A stretch of 54,276 nt of DNA from Proteobacteria bacterium ST_bin11 (GTDB lineage Bacteria > Pseudomonadota > Gammaproteobacteria > Methylococcales > Methylomonadaceae): positions 1 through 54,276 of the forward strand of contig MSXO01000031.1 of assembly GCA_002083615.1 (NCBI GenBank), in the 5' to 3' direction. Made by a program: the position numbers and the translations under genes. Of this stretch, positions 15,547 through 24,226 are shown in pieces. How positions within the stretch are numbered: the stretch's first letter is position 1; each line of letters opens with the position of its first letter. The notes below the pieces were generated by a model that searched no databases, had not been told where the DNA came from, and saw only the letters and a program-made list of their open reading frames with translations.

Positions 15547-15957
15547 TCAATCGTTTGGATAACCGTCTTCGGCGGCATCGTATACAGCCCGATAGAGCTT
15601 CCAATGTACCCCGCCGACACCCGCGCCGGTGTAGGTAAGAACACCGACGCCTTTGTAAAACTCTTCACTACGCATGACGTCAGGTCCAAAATAAAACGGG
15701 ATGAAAGCCTTGCCGGTTTGATACATTTTGGTATCCGTGGGTTGACCCAAAATTTCGTGCACTTGCCCCTGAACCATACCCAATTTTAGTTTTGCAAACG
15801 GACTATTCGCTGGAAAATTGCCATCGATGCGAGACTCTGGCGGAGTACTACCTTGAGGGGCTGGCGTCGCGGATTGCGCCGGCGATTTATTGGAGGATGC
15901 ACAGCCAACGCCAAACGCCAAAATGATTAGAAATGCCACAGATTTATACCGATTCAT
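15547..15957 (-). CDS. BamE-like lipoprotein
   Basis: A 136-residue predicted lipoprotein. The signal peptide ends with the lipobox FGVGC at Cys19. A Pro/Ser-rich linker follows, then a SmpA/OmlA (BamE)-like fold starting FAKLKLGMVQGQVHEILGQP. Its specific role is unknown. Its place between the ketosynthase/exporter genes and the flavoenzyme suggests a part in the envelope localisation of the product. A lipoprotein of comparable build lies in the other half-cluster (29836-30402). Confidence 0.65.
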   Translation of the reverse strand: MNRYKSVAFLIILAFGVGCASSNKSPAQSATPAPQGSTPPESRIDGNFPANSPFAKLKLGMVQGQVHEILGQPTDTKMYQTGKAFIPFYFGPDVMRSEEFYKGVGVLTYTGAGVGGVHWKLYRAVYDAAEDGYPND

Positions 15958-16033
15958 GAGATGTTCTTCGTCGTTGTTTTAGTAGCGATCAATACTAGTA
16001 CAGCAGGCAAGGTTTTACAGCCCCACCGCACTT

Positions 16034-16783
16034 TTATTGATCTGCGCGAATTGTGATTTGCCAGCCCAGTGCAGCGGGCGATAACGCTACAAGCTTTGGC
16101 GGCACCGGCGCTTCGACAACACTAAGCAACGGGATGGCCGCTAAAATCGGCATTCGTGCAGCCAAACCAGCCCAGGTATCTGGAAACCCAACACTACCAA
16201 GTTCAGGCCTGCCCATCTGTAAGGAGCCACCCGTCATCGCACCGGCGCCTAATAACAAAGCGCAGGCAAATGCCGGATGTCCGTAACCGGGTGCCAGATA
16301 GCCTGGCCAAGTTTCATCATAACAAACTAACAACAGTTCTCCGCCATAAACAGACAATTGGCACCAGGCTTCCAGTAAGGCCATGGCAAATGTGTCATCA
16401 CCTGCAGCTAAAGCGCAGGCAGGCTGAGTGCATTGTTGAACGATACTCCAATAACCAGCCGCCGTATTTTGCACCGAATTATGAAAAGCGCTGGGCGACA
16501 TTAACCCATCCGCTTTGACCAATTCTGTGCAAATCTGGTCGGTAGTTTTTATTTCCCCGGCCACACTGGCAAAAATAGCCGGCAAGGTAGCTGGCGAACG
16601 CTGCGCTTGTTCGCAAGCGGCGGCTGCCGCGCTGAACGCCATTTGCATCGCCTGACTGCTGCGCCGACGCAATAGCGGCGGAATGGTTTCACGATTGATA
16701 TCAAAGGCCGGAAACGGCAGGCTATCGCGAAATTCTGCGTCCGGCGCACAGGCGCTAAAACCCAACAGACTCATGCATTCCAT
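16034..16783 (-). CDS. Chain-length-factor-like ketosynthase homologue (copy 1)
   Basis: A 249-residue protein of the short beta-ketoacyl synthase N-terminal-like family (PF13723) that serves as chain length factor in aryl polyene clusters (ApeC type). FHNSVQNTAAGYWSI replaces the region of the ketosynthase active-site Cys, so it should be non-catalytic and act as a heterodimer partner. The start overlaps the stop of the upstream ketosynthase by one base (TAATG), the classic arrangement for a KS/CLF pair. The pair probably sets polyene length. Confidence 0.8.
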   Translation of the reverse strand: MECMSLLGFSACAPDAEFRDSLPFPAFDINRETIPPLLRRRSSQAMQMAFSAAAAACEQAQRSPATLPAIFASVAGEIKTTDQICTELVKADGLMSPSAFHNSVQNTAAGYWSIVQQCTQPACALAAGDDTFAMALLEAWCQLSVYGGELLLVCYDETWPGYLAPGYGHPAFACALLLGAGAMTGGSLQMGRPELGSVGFPDTWAGLAARMPILAAIPLLSVVEAPVPPKLVALSPAALGWQITIRADQ

Positions 16784-17985
16784 TACGCAGCCTCCAACAA
16801 CACGCTGGCGTTGTTACCGCCAAAGCCAAAGGCGTTGCTCAATATTAGACGAGGCTGGACTTGCAAATCGGGCGCTGCCAAAACCGGAAACTGACATTCC
16901 GGGTCGGGGTTCAGCAAGCCGCAATTACCGGGTAAAAAGCCCCGCTCCAACGCCAGCAGGCTAACCACGGTTTCCACGGCACCGGCCGCACCCAGCGTAT
17001 GACCAAACAAGCCTTTTACGCCGCTGCACGGCGGCGGATCGGGAAACACGCTGGCTACCGCTCTGGCCTCGGATAGATCGTTCAGGGTACTGGCGGTTGC
17101 GTGCAAGTTGATGTAATCGACCTCGCTAACATCGCGTCCCGCCAGACGCAATGCTTGCGCCATTGCGGCGGCGGCACCGAGCCCATCCGGGTGAGGGGCG
17201 CTCATGTGGTGGGCGTCGGAGGATTCGCCGACCGCCACCAGTCGGGACCGATCTGCATTCTCAGCGCGGGACTTTTCCAGCAATAACAACGCAGCACCCT
17301 CGCCTATGTTGATGCCTTTGCGCTCCGCATCCATGGGTCGGCAGGCTTCCGCCGAAATCAACTGTAAGCTGTTGAAACCGCGCAGCGTCAATCGACACAA
17401 ACTGTCTACACCGGCGACCAACACCGCGTCGCAACAATCTGAGTTAAGTAAACGTTGCGCAGCGGCCAAGGCTTTGGCGCTGGAGGAACAAGCGGTAGAG
17501 ATGGCATAGCACGGCCCTCGCAAACCCAATTCCAATTGCAAAAACTCGGCAGTCGCTTGGGCGGTCTGTACCTTGGTGAAATGGAAATCTCTGGGCATGA
17601 CGCCGTCTTGTTGTAACCGAGCATAAGCGTTCTCGGAATCGTAGATGCCGGACGTACTGGTGCCCAATATCAAACCCACTCTTGCCGCCCCGTAGTTTGC
17701 GACCGCCCGCTCTACATCGACACGAAAACCACCTTGGTTCAGGGCCTTTAAAGCCAACCTGGCATTACGACAGTCGTAGGCTTGCAAGCTAGACCGAATT
17801 GCCGGCAACCCTGAAGTCACCTCTCCCACCAAGGTATCGAAAGGAATAGCAAATAGCGTCAGCGGCTTCAGGCAAGTTCGGTTGGCAATCAAGCTGGCAT
17901 ACAAGGCTTCCACATCATCACCGCCGGCACTGACGCACTGGTAGGCCCTAACGGCGATGGGAGAGATCAGCGGTGAGATAGTCAT
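16783..17985 (-). CDS. Beta-ketoacyl-ACP synthase, ApeO-like (copy 1)
   Basis: A 400-residue ketosynthase with an intact triad: C166 in STACSSSA, H295 in INLHATAS and H329 in LFGHTLGAAGA. It extends the acyl chain on ACP by decarboxylative condensation. It lies between the exporter gene (TAATG one-base overlap) and the CLF-like gene, with which it should pair. The ATG at 17985 is preferred over a longer frame that would run into the exporter gene. A close paralogue lies at 37371-38541 but is frameshifted, so this copy may be the working one. Confidence 0.9.
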   Translation of the reverse strand: MTISPLISPIAVRAYQCVSAGGDDVEALYASLIANRTCLKPLTLFAIPFDTLVGEVTSGLPAIRSSLQAYDCRNARLALKALNQGGFRVDVERAVANYGAARVGLILGTSTSGIYDSENAYARLQQDGVMPRDFHFTKVQTAQATAEFLQLELGLRGPCYAISTACSSSAKALAAAQRLLNSDCCDAVLVAGVDSLCRLTLRGFNSLQLISAEACRPMDAERKGINIGEGAALLLLEKSRAENADRSRLVAVGESSDAHHMSAPHPDGLGAAAAMAQALRLAGRDVSEVDYINLHATASTLNDLSEARAVASVFPDPPPCSGVKGLFGHTLGAAGAVETVVSLLALERGFLPGNCGLLNPDPECQFPVLAAPDLQVQPRLILSNAFGFGGNNASVLLEAA

Positions 17986-20315
17986 TAATTCTTTGGCTTT
18001 TGGATCAATAGAGGGCAAAGCAGAAAACCCAAGGTGACGCCCAAGCTTACCGAGAGCGCCAGAATTGGCAAGGTGGGTGTTTTACCCAAGCCCAGGGCAC
18101 CGAAGGACGCAATCGTCGTCAGGGTCGATGAGGCGATGGCATGATAGGTTACGTCGGCGTCTTTGCCGCGATTGTCGATAAAAAAGATGCCGTAATCCAC
18201 GCAAAGCGACACGGACAACAATAGGCCGATCACATGCAGGAAGCTAACTTCCTCGCCCATTAGCGCCCAAGTTGCAAAAATGAACAGCACGGAGGCCAGG
18301 GAAGGCAACAAAGTCAGCAACACCTTACGCAGATCGCGTTGCTGTAGCCAAATAAACAACGCCATAACGCCGATACCGATACCCAGCATCACTAAAGAGC
18401 GATCTCGATATTTGCTCGCCAAGTGATCGAGTTGGTCCTTTTGGCTGAAGTAACGAGTACCTTCCAAGCCAGCCAAACCGGCTATCAATTTTTCAGGATC
18501 GTGCTCACCCAACCACAGCGTCAACATAACCCCAGTTTGCCCGTTCACTATTTGCCCAGACAGAATGTGTCTTACCGATGAACCCATTACATTCAAGGGT
18601 AACAATGGCTCAGTTGCCGCGGATGACAAACTTCCTAATTTCTCCAATGACAGGCCCGCCTTGGCTAAACCCGCTTGCCAGGCTTGCTGAAACTCCGGCG
18701 TCAGACCCTGTTGATAAACTTTGTGATTTTGGGTTTGCAATTGTGCAGATACCAGCCACGGAAACAGACCATGATATTCGCTAAGCACACCGTTCTGCTT
18801 CAAGGACTGCAAGCGTCGCTCGGCGGCTTCTGATCGTTGCAGCGCCGTTTCCCAGTCGTCGGCTTGGATCAACACGAAACGGCCTGGTTCGATACTGGAA
18901 AAGTGCGAGCGCACTGCCGCATCCTGCTGTTTCAACACATCCATATCTACCGCCAACTTCTGCATGTCACCCATCCAGCGGATTTGCGGCAGGCATAGCC
19001 CGGCTAATACCACATTGAGTGCGAACAGACCCAGCAAGGCCTTGCGGTAACGACCGCAAAAATCCACCCACGCCGCAATGCCGGGCAAGTGCGCTGAGTG
19101 CAGTGCAGAATTAGCAAGTAAGGCCGGCAACACCCAGCGGGTCAAACCCAAAGAGGCGACGATACTGGCAAAGGCAAACACCGCAATTTGCTCGAAGCCG
19201 GGAAACCCGGTAAAGCCCAAGGCGCCGTAGCCGATCACGGTGGTCAAGCCGCCCATTAACAGGCTGGGCCACAACAGCCGAACTGCAGCTAAAGGCGTGT
19301 TGCGATGTTTGGCGCAATGCACCATCACATGAATCGGATAATCGGAAGAAATGCCGATCAAACTGGCGCCCAAAGCCAGCGTCAAACTATGGACTTGCGG
19401 AAACACCAACGCTGTCGCTAAGGTGCCAAGCACAAACGAAGCGCCCTGCACCATCATCACCCAGTGTAAGGCCGAAAAGGAATGAAACAAGAATAGAAAC
19501 ACCAAAGCCACAGCCAGACTGGATACCACTGATACCAGCGTCACATCCTGGCTAATCTCACTTTGCGCGGCCACACTGAACACCGGCACCCCAGCCATGG
19601 ACATTTTAAACGCTTCACCGGCTGCCGCGTTCAGTACAGCAAAATTGGCGCGGATTGCCGCTTGTAAGCGGGTCTGCGCCTCGGAATCCAACGCGGCCGG
19701 CCGGCTTTGCAGGATTAACGCGCCGCCATTACCGAGCTTGGCTTGTTGCTGAAATTGGCTCTGCAAAGCCTTGAAGCCGTTTAAAGACAGTAGTAAAGGA
19801 TCCTGCTTGGCAACGGTTTTCACAAAGCCACCTTGCGGCGAAAGCAGTGCTTGTTTTAAACCTTCGGCCTTGGTTTCCAACTTGTTGGAGTCGAACAACT
19901 CCTGTACGTCTTGTTCAGGATTCAGACTGAATATACGAGTGCGGTAAGGCGCGTAAGAGGTAACGCTGTCGATCCAATCGCGAGGCGGCTGGTCAGCCGG
20001 CCAAACTTGCTCTACGTCATCGAGCTTGGCCAGCTGATTAACCAGCCTGGCACTGAACACAGCGATGGAAGTTGGGGGTTCACCGGCATTCCCCTCACCT
20101 GCCGCTTTAGTGGGTTCAGACTTTTCGACGATGATTAAGTAGCGCCGCGACAATTCACCGGATTTCAACAGGCCGGCCAATAGCCGAGAGTCCTCGTCGT
20201 CAGTCGCGGTAAAAAAAGCGTTAAGGTCAGTCTCGACCTTGATTTGCCAGAAAGTGATGGCCAACAACAACGGCAACAGCAGCACGAACCAGCGCTTTCT
20301 CCAAACAAAAGACAC
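17985..20315 (-). CDS. MMPL/RND-family exporter
   Basis: A 776-residue membrane protein with two repeats. Each has one segment, a large periplasmic loop and five more segments. The RND-type segments around SLIGISSDYPIHVMVHCAKH and SLCVDYGIFFIDNRG carry the Asp residues expected for proton coupling. In aryl polyene clusters such an MMPL protein (ApeN) moves the lipid-linked polyene across the envelope together with a LolA-like carrier. That carrier is encoded directly upstream here. The length is normal. It is the only transporter in the cluster. Confidence 0.88.
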   Translation of the reverse strand: MSFVWRKRWFVLLLPLLLAITFWQIKVETDLNAFFTATDDEDSRLLAGLLKSGELSRRYLIIVEKSEPTKAAGEGNAGEPPTSIAVFSARLVNQLAKLDDVEQVWPADQPPRDWIDSVTSYAPYRTRIFSLNPEQDVQELFDSNKLETKAEGLKQALLSPQGGFVKTVAKQDPLLLSLNGFKALQSQFQQQAKLGNGGALILQSRPAALDSEAQTRLQAAIRANFAVLNAAAGEAFKMSMAGVPVFSVAAQSEISQDVTLVSVVSSLAVALVFLFLFHSFSALHWVMMVQGASFVLGTLATALVFPQVHSLTLALGASLIGISSDYPIHVMVHCAKHRNTPLAAVRLLWPSLLMGGLTTVIGYGALGFTGFPGFEQIAVFAFASIVASLGLTRWVLPALLANSALHSAHLPGIAAWVDFCGRYRKALLGLFALNVVLAGLCLPQIRWMGDMQKLAVDMDVLKQQDAAVRSHFSSIEPGRFVLIQADDWETALQRSEAAERRLQSLKQNGVLSEYHGLFPWLVSAQLQTQNHKVYQQGLTPEFQQAWQAGLAKAGLSLEKLGSLSSAATEPLLPLNVMGSSVRHILSGQIVNGQTGVMLTLWLGEHDPEKLIAGLAGLEGTRYFSQKDQLDHLASKYRDRSLVMLGIGIGVMALFIWLQQRDLRKVLLTLLPSLASVLFIFATWALMGEEVSFLHVIGLLLSVSLCVDYGIFFIDNRGKDADVTYHAIASSTLTTIASFGALGLGKTPTLPILALSVSLGVTLGFLLCPLLIQKPKN

Positions 20316-20318
20316 GCC

Positions 20319-20951
20319 CTATTCTCCGCTGGCTTCCAGCAGCAAACGCTGCAGGGAATATTCCTGTTGCTGGGCGGCAGTGGCTTTTTGCATCCGGTAC
20401 TCGGTGGATTCGCCGTCGGTTTGTTTGATCAGGATACGGCGTTGCTTGTCCTCGTCGTCGCCGGAAATTTCGATCGAGGGGAGCTCATCAGCATTCATTT
20501 CCGGTTTCGCCGTCAGTCGCAAGATCCATTGCTTGCCTTGTTTTTCGGCGGCAATGTCATAACTTGTTTGCAGTTCGTCGGTTCGCCCCTGCAGGATGGT
20601 ACGAAATACTTTGATTTGCTCGCCCGCCGGACCTGTCGAATCCAACGCTGCACTGTGGCGCTGGTTCTGCTGCGGGTCCCAGTAGAGCATGCGCTGTTCA
20701 GTAATCGCCATGATCACCCGAGTGGGTTGCAGTTGCAATTTGACCAGACTGCCGTCCGCCCCCGATAGCATCTGACCTTGGCCATGCCACGGTTCGTTGG
20801 CCAGTTCCAGGATGCGCGTTTCTTCATAGCGAAACTGCGCCTGACCCGTTTGGCGAATACGCGCTAGCAATTCGGTAAGCACGCTGTCATCGGTCGATCC
20901 GGCAATGGGCAATAAAGCCAAGAGCAAAAACAGTGCGCGTTTAATCGTCAT
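20319..20951 (-). CDS. LolA-like periplasmic carrier
   Basis: A 210-residue protein with a signal peptide (RALFLLLALLPIAGS) and a LolA/LolB-like beta-sheet body with repeated QFRYEETRIL...GQGQMLSG and ...KVFRTILQGR patterns. ApeM-type carriers in aryl polyene clusters are thought to hand the lipidic product to the outer membrane. The ATG overlaps the upstream COG4648-like gene by four bases (ATGA), and the exporter starts three bases after its stop. The three genes form a tight envelope unit. Confidence 0.8.
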   Translation of the reverse strand: MTIKRALFLLLALLPIAGSTDDSVLTELLARIRQTGQAQFRYEETRILELANEPWHGQGQMLSGADGSLVKLQLQPTRVIMAITEQRMLYWDPQQNQRHSAALDSTGPAGEQIKVFRTILQGRTDELQTSYDIAAEKQGKQWILRLTAKPEMNADELPSIEISGDDEDKQRRILIKQTDGESTEYRMQKATAAQQQEYSLQRLLLEASGE

Positions 20952-21559
20952 CCCTTGAATACCTTATGACCGTTCATGGCGATGACTTTAAACGTTTCCA
21001 ATGCCGGCGGGATGTCTAAATCAGGAAAGCGCCGATGCCGGTAAAACCATTCGCCGGTGCCCAGCAGCCCCATCAATAGATACACCACTACACCGGTATA
21101 GAGCGCCCAGGCAGTTTGCCCGGCGATCAGCGGCAGAGCGGCGCAGATGGCGATATTAACCGCAAAAAATAAGGTCCAGACCCAGGTCAAACTCCGGCAA
21201 TATTCGGCAATGCCGGGCACTAACTCCGGAAACTGCAAACGCACCAAGCGTTCGATAAAGGACGGTGGCGACCACAAGGTATGCCCGAACAAAAATGTCA
21301 GCCACAAAAAAGCAAACGACGGCACCAGCCAGACAAAATAAGTCGTCGCGAAATAGGCGCCGGCCAACAACACAGCGGCCAGTAAAAAACTAATCAAGCG
21401 TGCGACCAGACCGGTCGCGGAAATGCCGCGCCACAGCGTCAACCCAGCAAAGACAATAAGCTCCAGACTGGCAAAACCGAGACCGGCAAGGTAGGCACTC
21501 AGAAAGGGATATGCGACAACAACACCGACGATAACAAGCGGTTTGATGGCATGCCCCAT
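20948..21559 (-). CDS. COG4648-like inner membrane protein (copy 1)
   Basis: A 203-residue protein with about six membrane segments, a standard companion gene of aryl polyene clusters and of unknown function. The motif SPPSFIERLVRLQFPELVPG is shared with the second copy at 33068-33715 (HPPTVVERLARLDFPDLPAH), so the two are paralogues. It lies between the ACP and the LolA-like gene with a two-base gap and a four-base overlap. A role in assembling or anchoring the synthase at the membrane is speculation. Confidence 0.75.
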   Translation of the reverse strand: MGHAIKPLVIVGVVVAYPFLSAYLAGLGFASLELIVFAGLTLWRGISATGLVARLISFLLAAVLLAGAYFATTYFVWLVPSFAFLWLTFLFGHTLWSPPSFIERLVRLQFPELVPGIAEYCRSLTWVWTLFFAVNIAICAALPLIAGQTAWALYTGVVVYLLMGLLGTGEWFYRHRRFPDLDIPPALETFKVIAMNGHKVFKG

Positions 21560-21561
21560 GA

Positions 21562-21825
21562 TTAACGGGTGCGATTAGCGGCGACGAAGTCTGCGAGCGA
21601 GCGGAGGGAGAGAAATATCTGATTGTTACGTTCGTCGCCGGAGGTGATCTTGATACCGTATTGCCGGTCCAGCATCACGCCGATTTCCAGAGCGTCGATA
21701 GAATCCAAGCCCAGTCCGCCGCCAAACAATGCGTCGTCCGGCGACAGATCATCCGGAACAATGTCTTCCAGGAGCAAGCCCTCGATAAGCATGGTTTTCA
21801 ATTGGCTGATCAAGTCATCTGACAT
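21562..21825 (-). CDS. Acyl carrier protein (copy 1)
   Basis: An 87-residue ACP with the phosphopantetheine attachment motif GLGLDSIDALE (Ser42). It is acidic and helical, as expected. It is the first gene of the minus-strand operon reaching to 14322, with the promoter in the 84-base gap shared with the divergent methyltransferase-like gene. It probably carries the growing polyene or its starter. Confidence 0.92.
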   Translation of the reverse strand: MSDDLISQLKTMLIEGLLLEDIVPDDLSPDDALFGGGLGLDSIDALEIGVMLDRQYGIKITSGDERNNQIFLSLRSLADFVAANRTR

Positions 21826-21909
21826 GGCTGTTTAAATTCCATTAATAAACGTCGGATTCTACACAAATTCCCAAACCGGTTCAAAATCACTTGGATTGCG
21901 GCGTGGGGA

Positions 21910-22473
21910 GTGCCAAAATTGCCGCGACTCGGACCAACCCATCTTCCACTTTCGACTGACAACGACGTGCGTCTAACCCTGGCCCTCAAGATCCTGCTTT
22001 TCACGCTAGCCGTACCCGGTGCAGTGTTGTTTTACGTCCCTTATTGGTTGCTCTCGGATTTAAACAGCCAGCTGCAAAACGCTAATCTAATCCGGTTATT
22101 GGCTGCTGGCATGTTTTTCCTAATTGGCCTGGCCATTTACCTGCGGTGTGCCTGGGATTTTGCCGTCGCGGGCCTTGGAACTCCGGCTCCCATCGATCCG
22201 CCAAAGAAACTGGTGGTAAGCGGACTCTATCGCCGCACCCGCAACCCAATGTTTCAAGGGGTTTTGCTGGTGCTACTGGCCGAATGTTTACTGTTTGCCG
22301 ACCCGACCCTGCTGGTCTATGCCGGCTCGATTGCCCTGTTTTTCCATATTACCGTGGTATTCCGCGAAGAGCCGGACCTTACCAGCCGGTTTGGTGCCTC
22401 TTATAGCCACTATTGTCGACAGGTGCCGCGCTGGGGCTTTGCGTTAAAAGCCTTTTCGTCGGAGTCCGCTTGA
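21910..22473 (+). CDS. Isoprenylcysteine methyltransferase-like membrane protein
   Basis: A 187-residue protein with about four membrane segments and the C-terminal motif pattern of the ICMT/phospholipid methyltransferase family: GLYRRTRNPMFQGVLLVLL, then FREEPDLTSRFGASYSHYC. It probably uses SAM to methylate a small or lipidic acceptor. Aryl polyene clusters often encode an O-methyltransferase acting on the head group, and this membrane enzyme could take that place. The frame opens with GTG at 21910; a second GTG at 21967 would remove 19 residues, and neither has a clear RBS, so the start is uncertain. Confidence 0.7.
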   Translation: MPKLPRLGPTHLPLSTDNDVRLTLALKILLFTLAVPGAVLFYVPYWLLSDLNSQLQNANLIRLLAAGMFFLIGLAIYLRCAWDFAVAGLGTPAPIDPPKKLVVSGLYRRTRNPMFQGVLLVLLAECLLFADPTLLVYAGSIALFFHITVVFREEPDLTSRFGASYSHYCRQVPRWGFALKAFSSESA

Positions 22474-22531
22474 TGCTCGTGATGCGCTGTGCATACGATT
22501 TCTTTCTTAACTTATTCACCATTTCACTGCC

Positions 22532-22774
22532 ATGAAGGAAACACTGAAGAATTTCATCTTTGCCGAACTCATCTATCATGAAGACCCGACCTCTTTTGGC
22601 GATGAGGATAATTTACTGGACGCGGGACTGGACAGCATGGGCATCATGCGGTTAATCATGTTTGCCGAGAAGGAATTTGGCGTTACCTTGCCGGACACCG
22701 AAATCGAACCGGATAACGTCGGCAGCCTGAAGTCGCTGGAAAGCTGGATCCGCCGCAGCGGTTATGTCGGATGA
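22532..22774 (+). CDS. Peptidyl/acyl carrier protein of the NRPS-like module
   Basis: An 80-residue carrier protein with the attachment motif AGLDSMGIMRL (Ser35). It belongs to a different branch from the two PKS-type ACPs of the cluster, which have DSID. Its stop overlaps the start of the condensation-like gene by four bases (ATGA), and an adenylation domain gene follows. It is therefore the likely acceptor of the aminoacyl group activated by that enzyme. Confidence 0.88.
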   Translation: MKETLKNFIFAELIYHEDPTSFGDEDNLLDAGLDSMGIMRLIMFAEKEFGVTLPDTEIEPDNVGSLKSLESWIRRSGYVG

Positions 22775-24063
22775 CCAAATCCACGGAACAGGTGTTCAAT
22801 CCTGGCGATTATTTTACTTACGTACTCGACCAGGAGATTCGCAATGCCGGCATGCCCGGCGGTTATTGCGCATTTGCGCTGCATTTGGCGGAAACGCCTA
22901 ATTTGTCTGGTCTGCAGAAACGCTTGGATTTACTGGTCGAACGCTTCCCGCAAGCATCCGCCAAAATCGAGCCGCGCGGCAAACGTTTTGCGTGGGTCGC
23001 CACCGGCAATCCCGTAGCGCTGGAGCTTCATGAATGCCATGCGGATGCCGATGAAGCGGACGAATCGCAACGCATATTATTGGAGATTTTCAACCGCCCG
23101 GAATCCCGGCCCCTGACCGTACACTGGATCGCCGGCGCAGAGGGCGGCACCCTGCTGCTGATCTGGTTGCATCCTTTGTTGGATGCCCGTGGCTGTAAGA
23201 TATTGTTGGATTTCCTATCCTCCGAGCGACCGGAAAGCTTTAAAGATTCGCCGTCGCTGATCGAAGCCAAATTGGCGCAATGGAGCTTCTGGAAAAAACT
23301 GCAGTTATTTTTCAAAGCCAAGCGCCACAACACGCAAGCCAATAGCCTGGACAGTTGCCTACCGACTCAGGTTGAACAAGGCCCACAACGCCTGAAATTG
23401 AAAGTACAAAGTTTCGATGCCGACCAATCACAGCGTATTGCCAAGTTGGCGCAGCAATACACCGGCATGACCGGCCGCACGCTGTATTACCTGGGCTGCT
23501 TCATGCGGGCGATGGAAATGGTCGGACCGCCGGCGGCAAAAGACGGTTATTGCATCCCTTACGCATTTAATCTACGCCGACAGAATGCGCCGACACCGGT
23601 GTTTGGCAACCATATCGGCTGCTTGTTCGCCCGCGCAACCCGCGCTCAAGTGCGAGATAGAGCAGGTCTATTCGCGCAGTTGCTGAGCGAGCATAAACAA
23701 GTGGTTCGGGATGAACTGGATCTGGCTTACCTGCCGCTGATGTGGCTGGGCCAATGGCTGGCACCGGCCAAGTACGCCAAAATTTTACGCAAGCAACACA
23801 GCGGCGGTGAATTGAGCTCATTGTGGTTTTCCGATATCGGCGAGTTGTCCTGGCGCAAGACAGGTTTTCTCGGCGTTCCGGTTACCAATATGTCGCTGAT
23901 GTGCTGGATGCCTTTACCGCCGGGTTTGGCGCTGTTAGCCTGCCAGCTTGATGGCAAGCTGGTTTTATCCTATAGCTACTTATCGCCGGCGATAGACGAA
24001 GCGTGGTTGGATAAGGTAATGGCGAAAATGAACGCGGAGTTGTTAGAAACTGCCCTGAGCTGA
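22771..24063 (+). CDS. Condensation-domain-like acyltransferase
   Basis: A 430-residue protein with the two-lobed layout of NRPS condensation/PapA-type acyltransferases. The HHxxxDG active-site region reads WLHPLLDARG near residue 132. The second His and the Asp are kept, while the first His is Leu and the Gly is Ala. It may transfer the carrier-bound acyl or aminoacyl group to an acceptor, or be a non-catalytic partner. The start overlaps the carrier gene. Between its stop and the adenylation gene lies a REP cluster, which suggests a later insertion within an operon. Confidence 0.65.
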   Translation: MTKSTEQVFNPGDYFTYVLDQEIRNAGMPGGYCAFALHLAETPNLSGLQKRLDLLVERFPQASAKIEPRGKRFAWVATGNPVALELHECHADADEADESQRILLEIFNRPESRPLTVHWIAGAEGGTLLLIWLHPLLDARGCKILLDFLSSERPESFKDSPSLIEAKLAQWSFWKKLQLFFKAKRHNTQANSLDSCLPTQVEQGPQRLKLKVQSFDADQSQRIAKLAQQYTGMTGRTLYYLGCFMRAMEMVGPPAAKDGYCIPYAFNLRRQNAPTPVFGNHIGCLFARATRAQVRDRAGLFAQLLSEHKQVVRDELDLAYLPLMWLGQWLAPAKYAKILRKQHSGGELSSLWFSDIGELSWRKTGFLGVPVTNMSLMCWMPLPPGLALLACQLDGKLVLSYSYLSPAIDEAWLDKVMAKMNAELLETALS

Positions 24064-24074
24064 GTGATGCATAT

Positions 24075-24192
24075 CGTTCCCACGCTCCAGCGTGGGAATG
24101 CAGTTAGAACCGCTCCAGCGGTTCGGGACGCTGGAGCGTCCCTGACACGGTTCCCATTTATGCCCCGCGGGTACGCCGGAGTGTGGGAACCA
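24075..24192. repeat. REP cluster
   Basis: Several palindromes follow each other: TTCCCACGCT/AGCGTGGGAA, CCGCT/AGCGG and GGGACGCT/AGCGTCCC. They are enclosed by GGTTCCCA and TGGGAACC. The same units flank the RAYT gene at 26700 and 27303, so this is a REP/BIME-type array probably mobilised by such a transposase. Confidence 0.85.
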
Positions 24193-24226
24193 TAAAAATC
24201 GTCATTTTTTAGCGAAACCAAAACCA

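Noticed and set aside
14979..15638. Plus-strand frame of 219 codons antisense to the first halogenase-like gene
   Set aside because: It is a shadow of a well-supported flavoenzyme; the composition reflects the codon pattern of the true gene.
24075..24192. CRISPR-like repeat array
   Set aside because: The repeats are inverted palindromes of REP type without regular unit and spacer lengths, and no cas gene is present.
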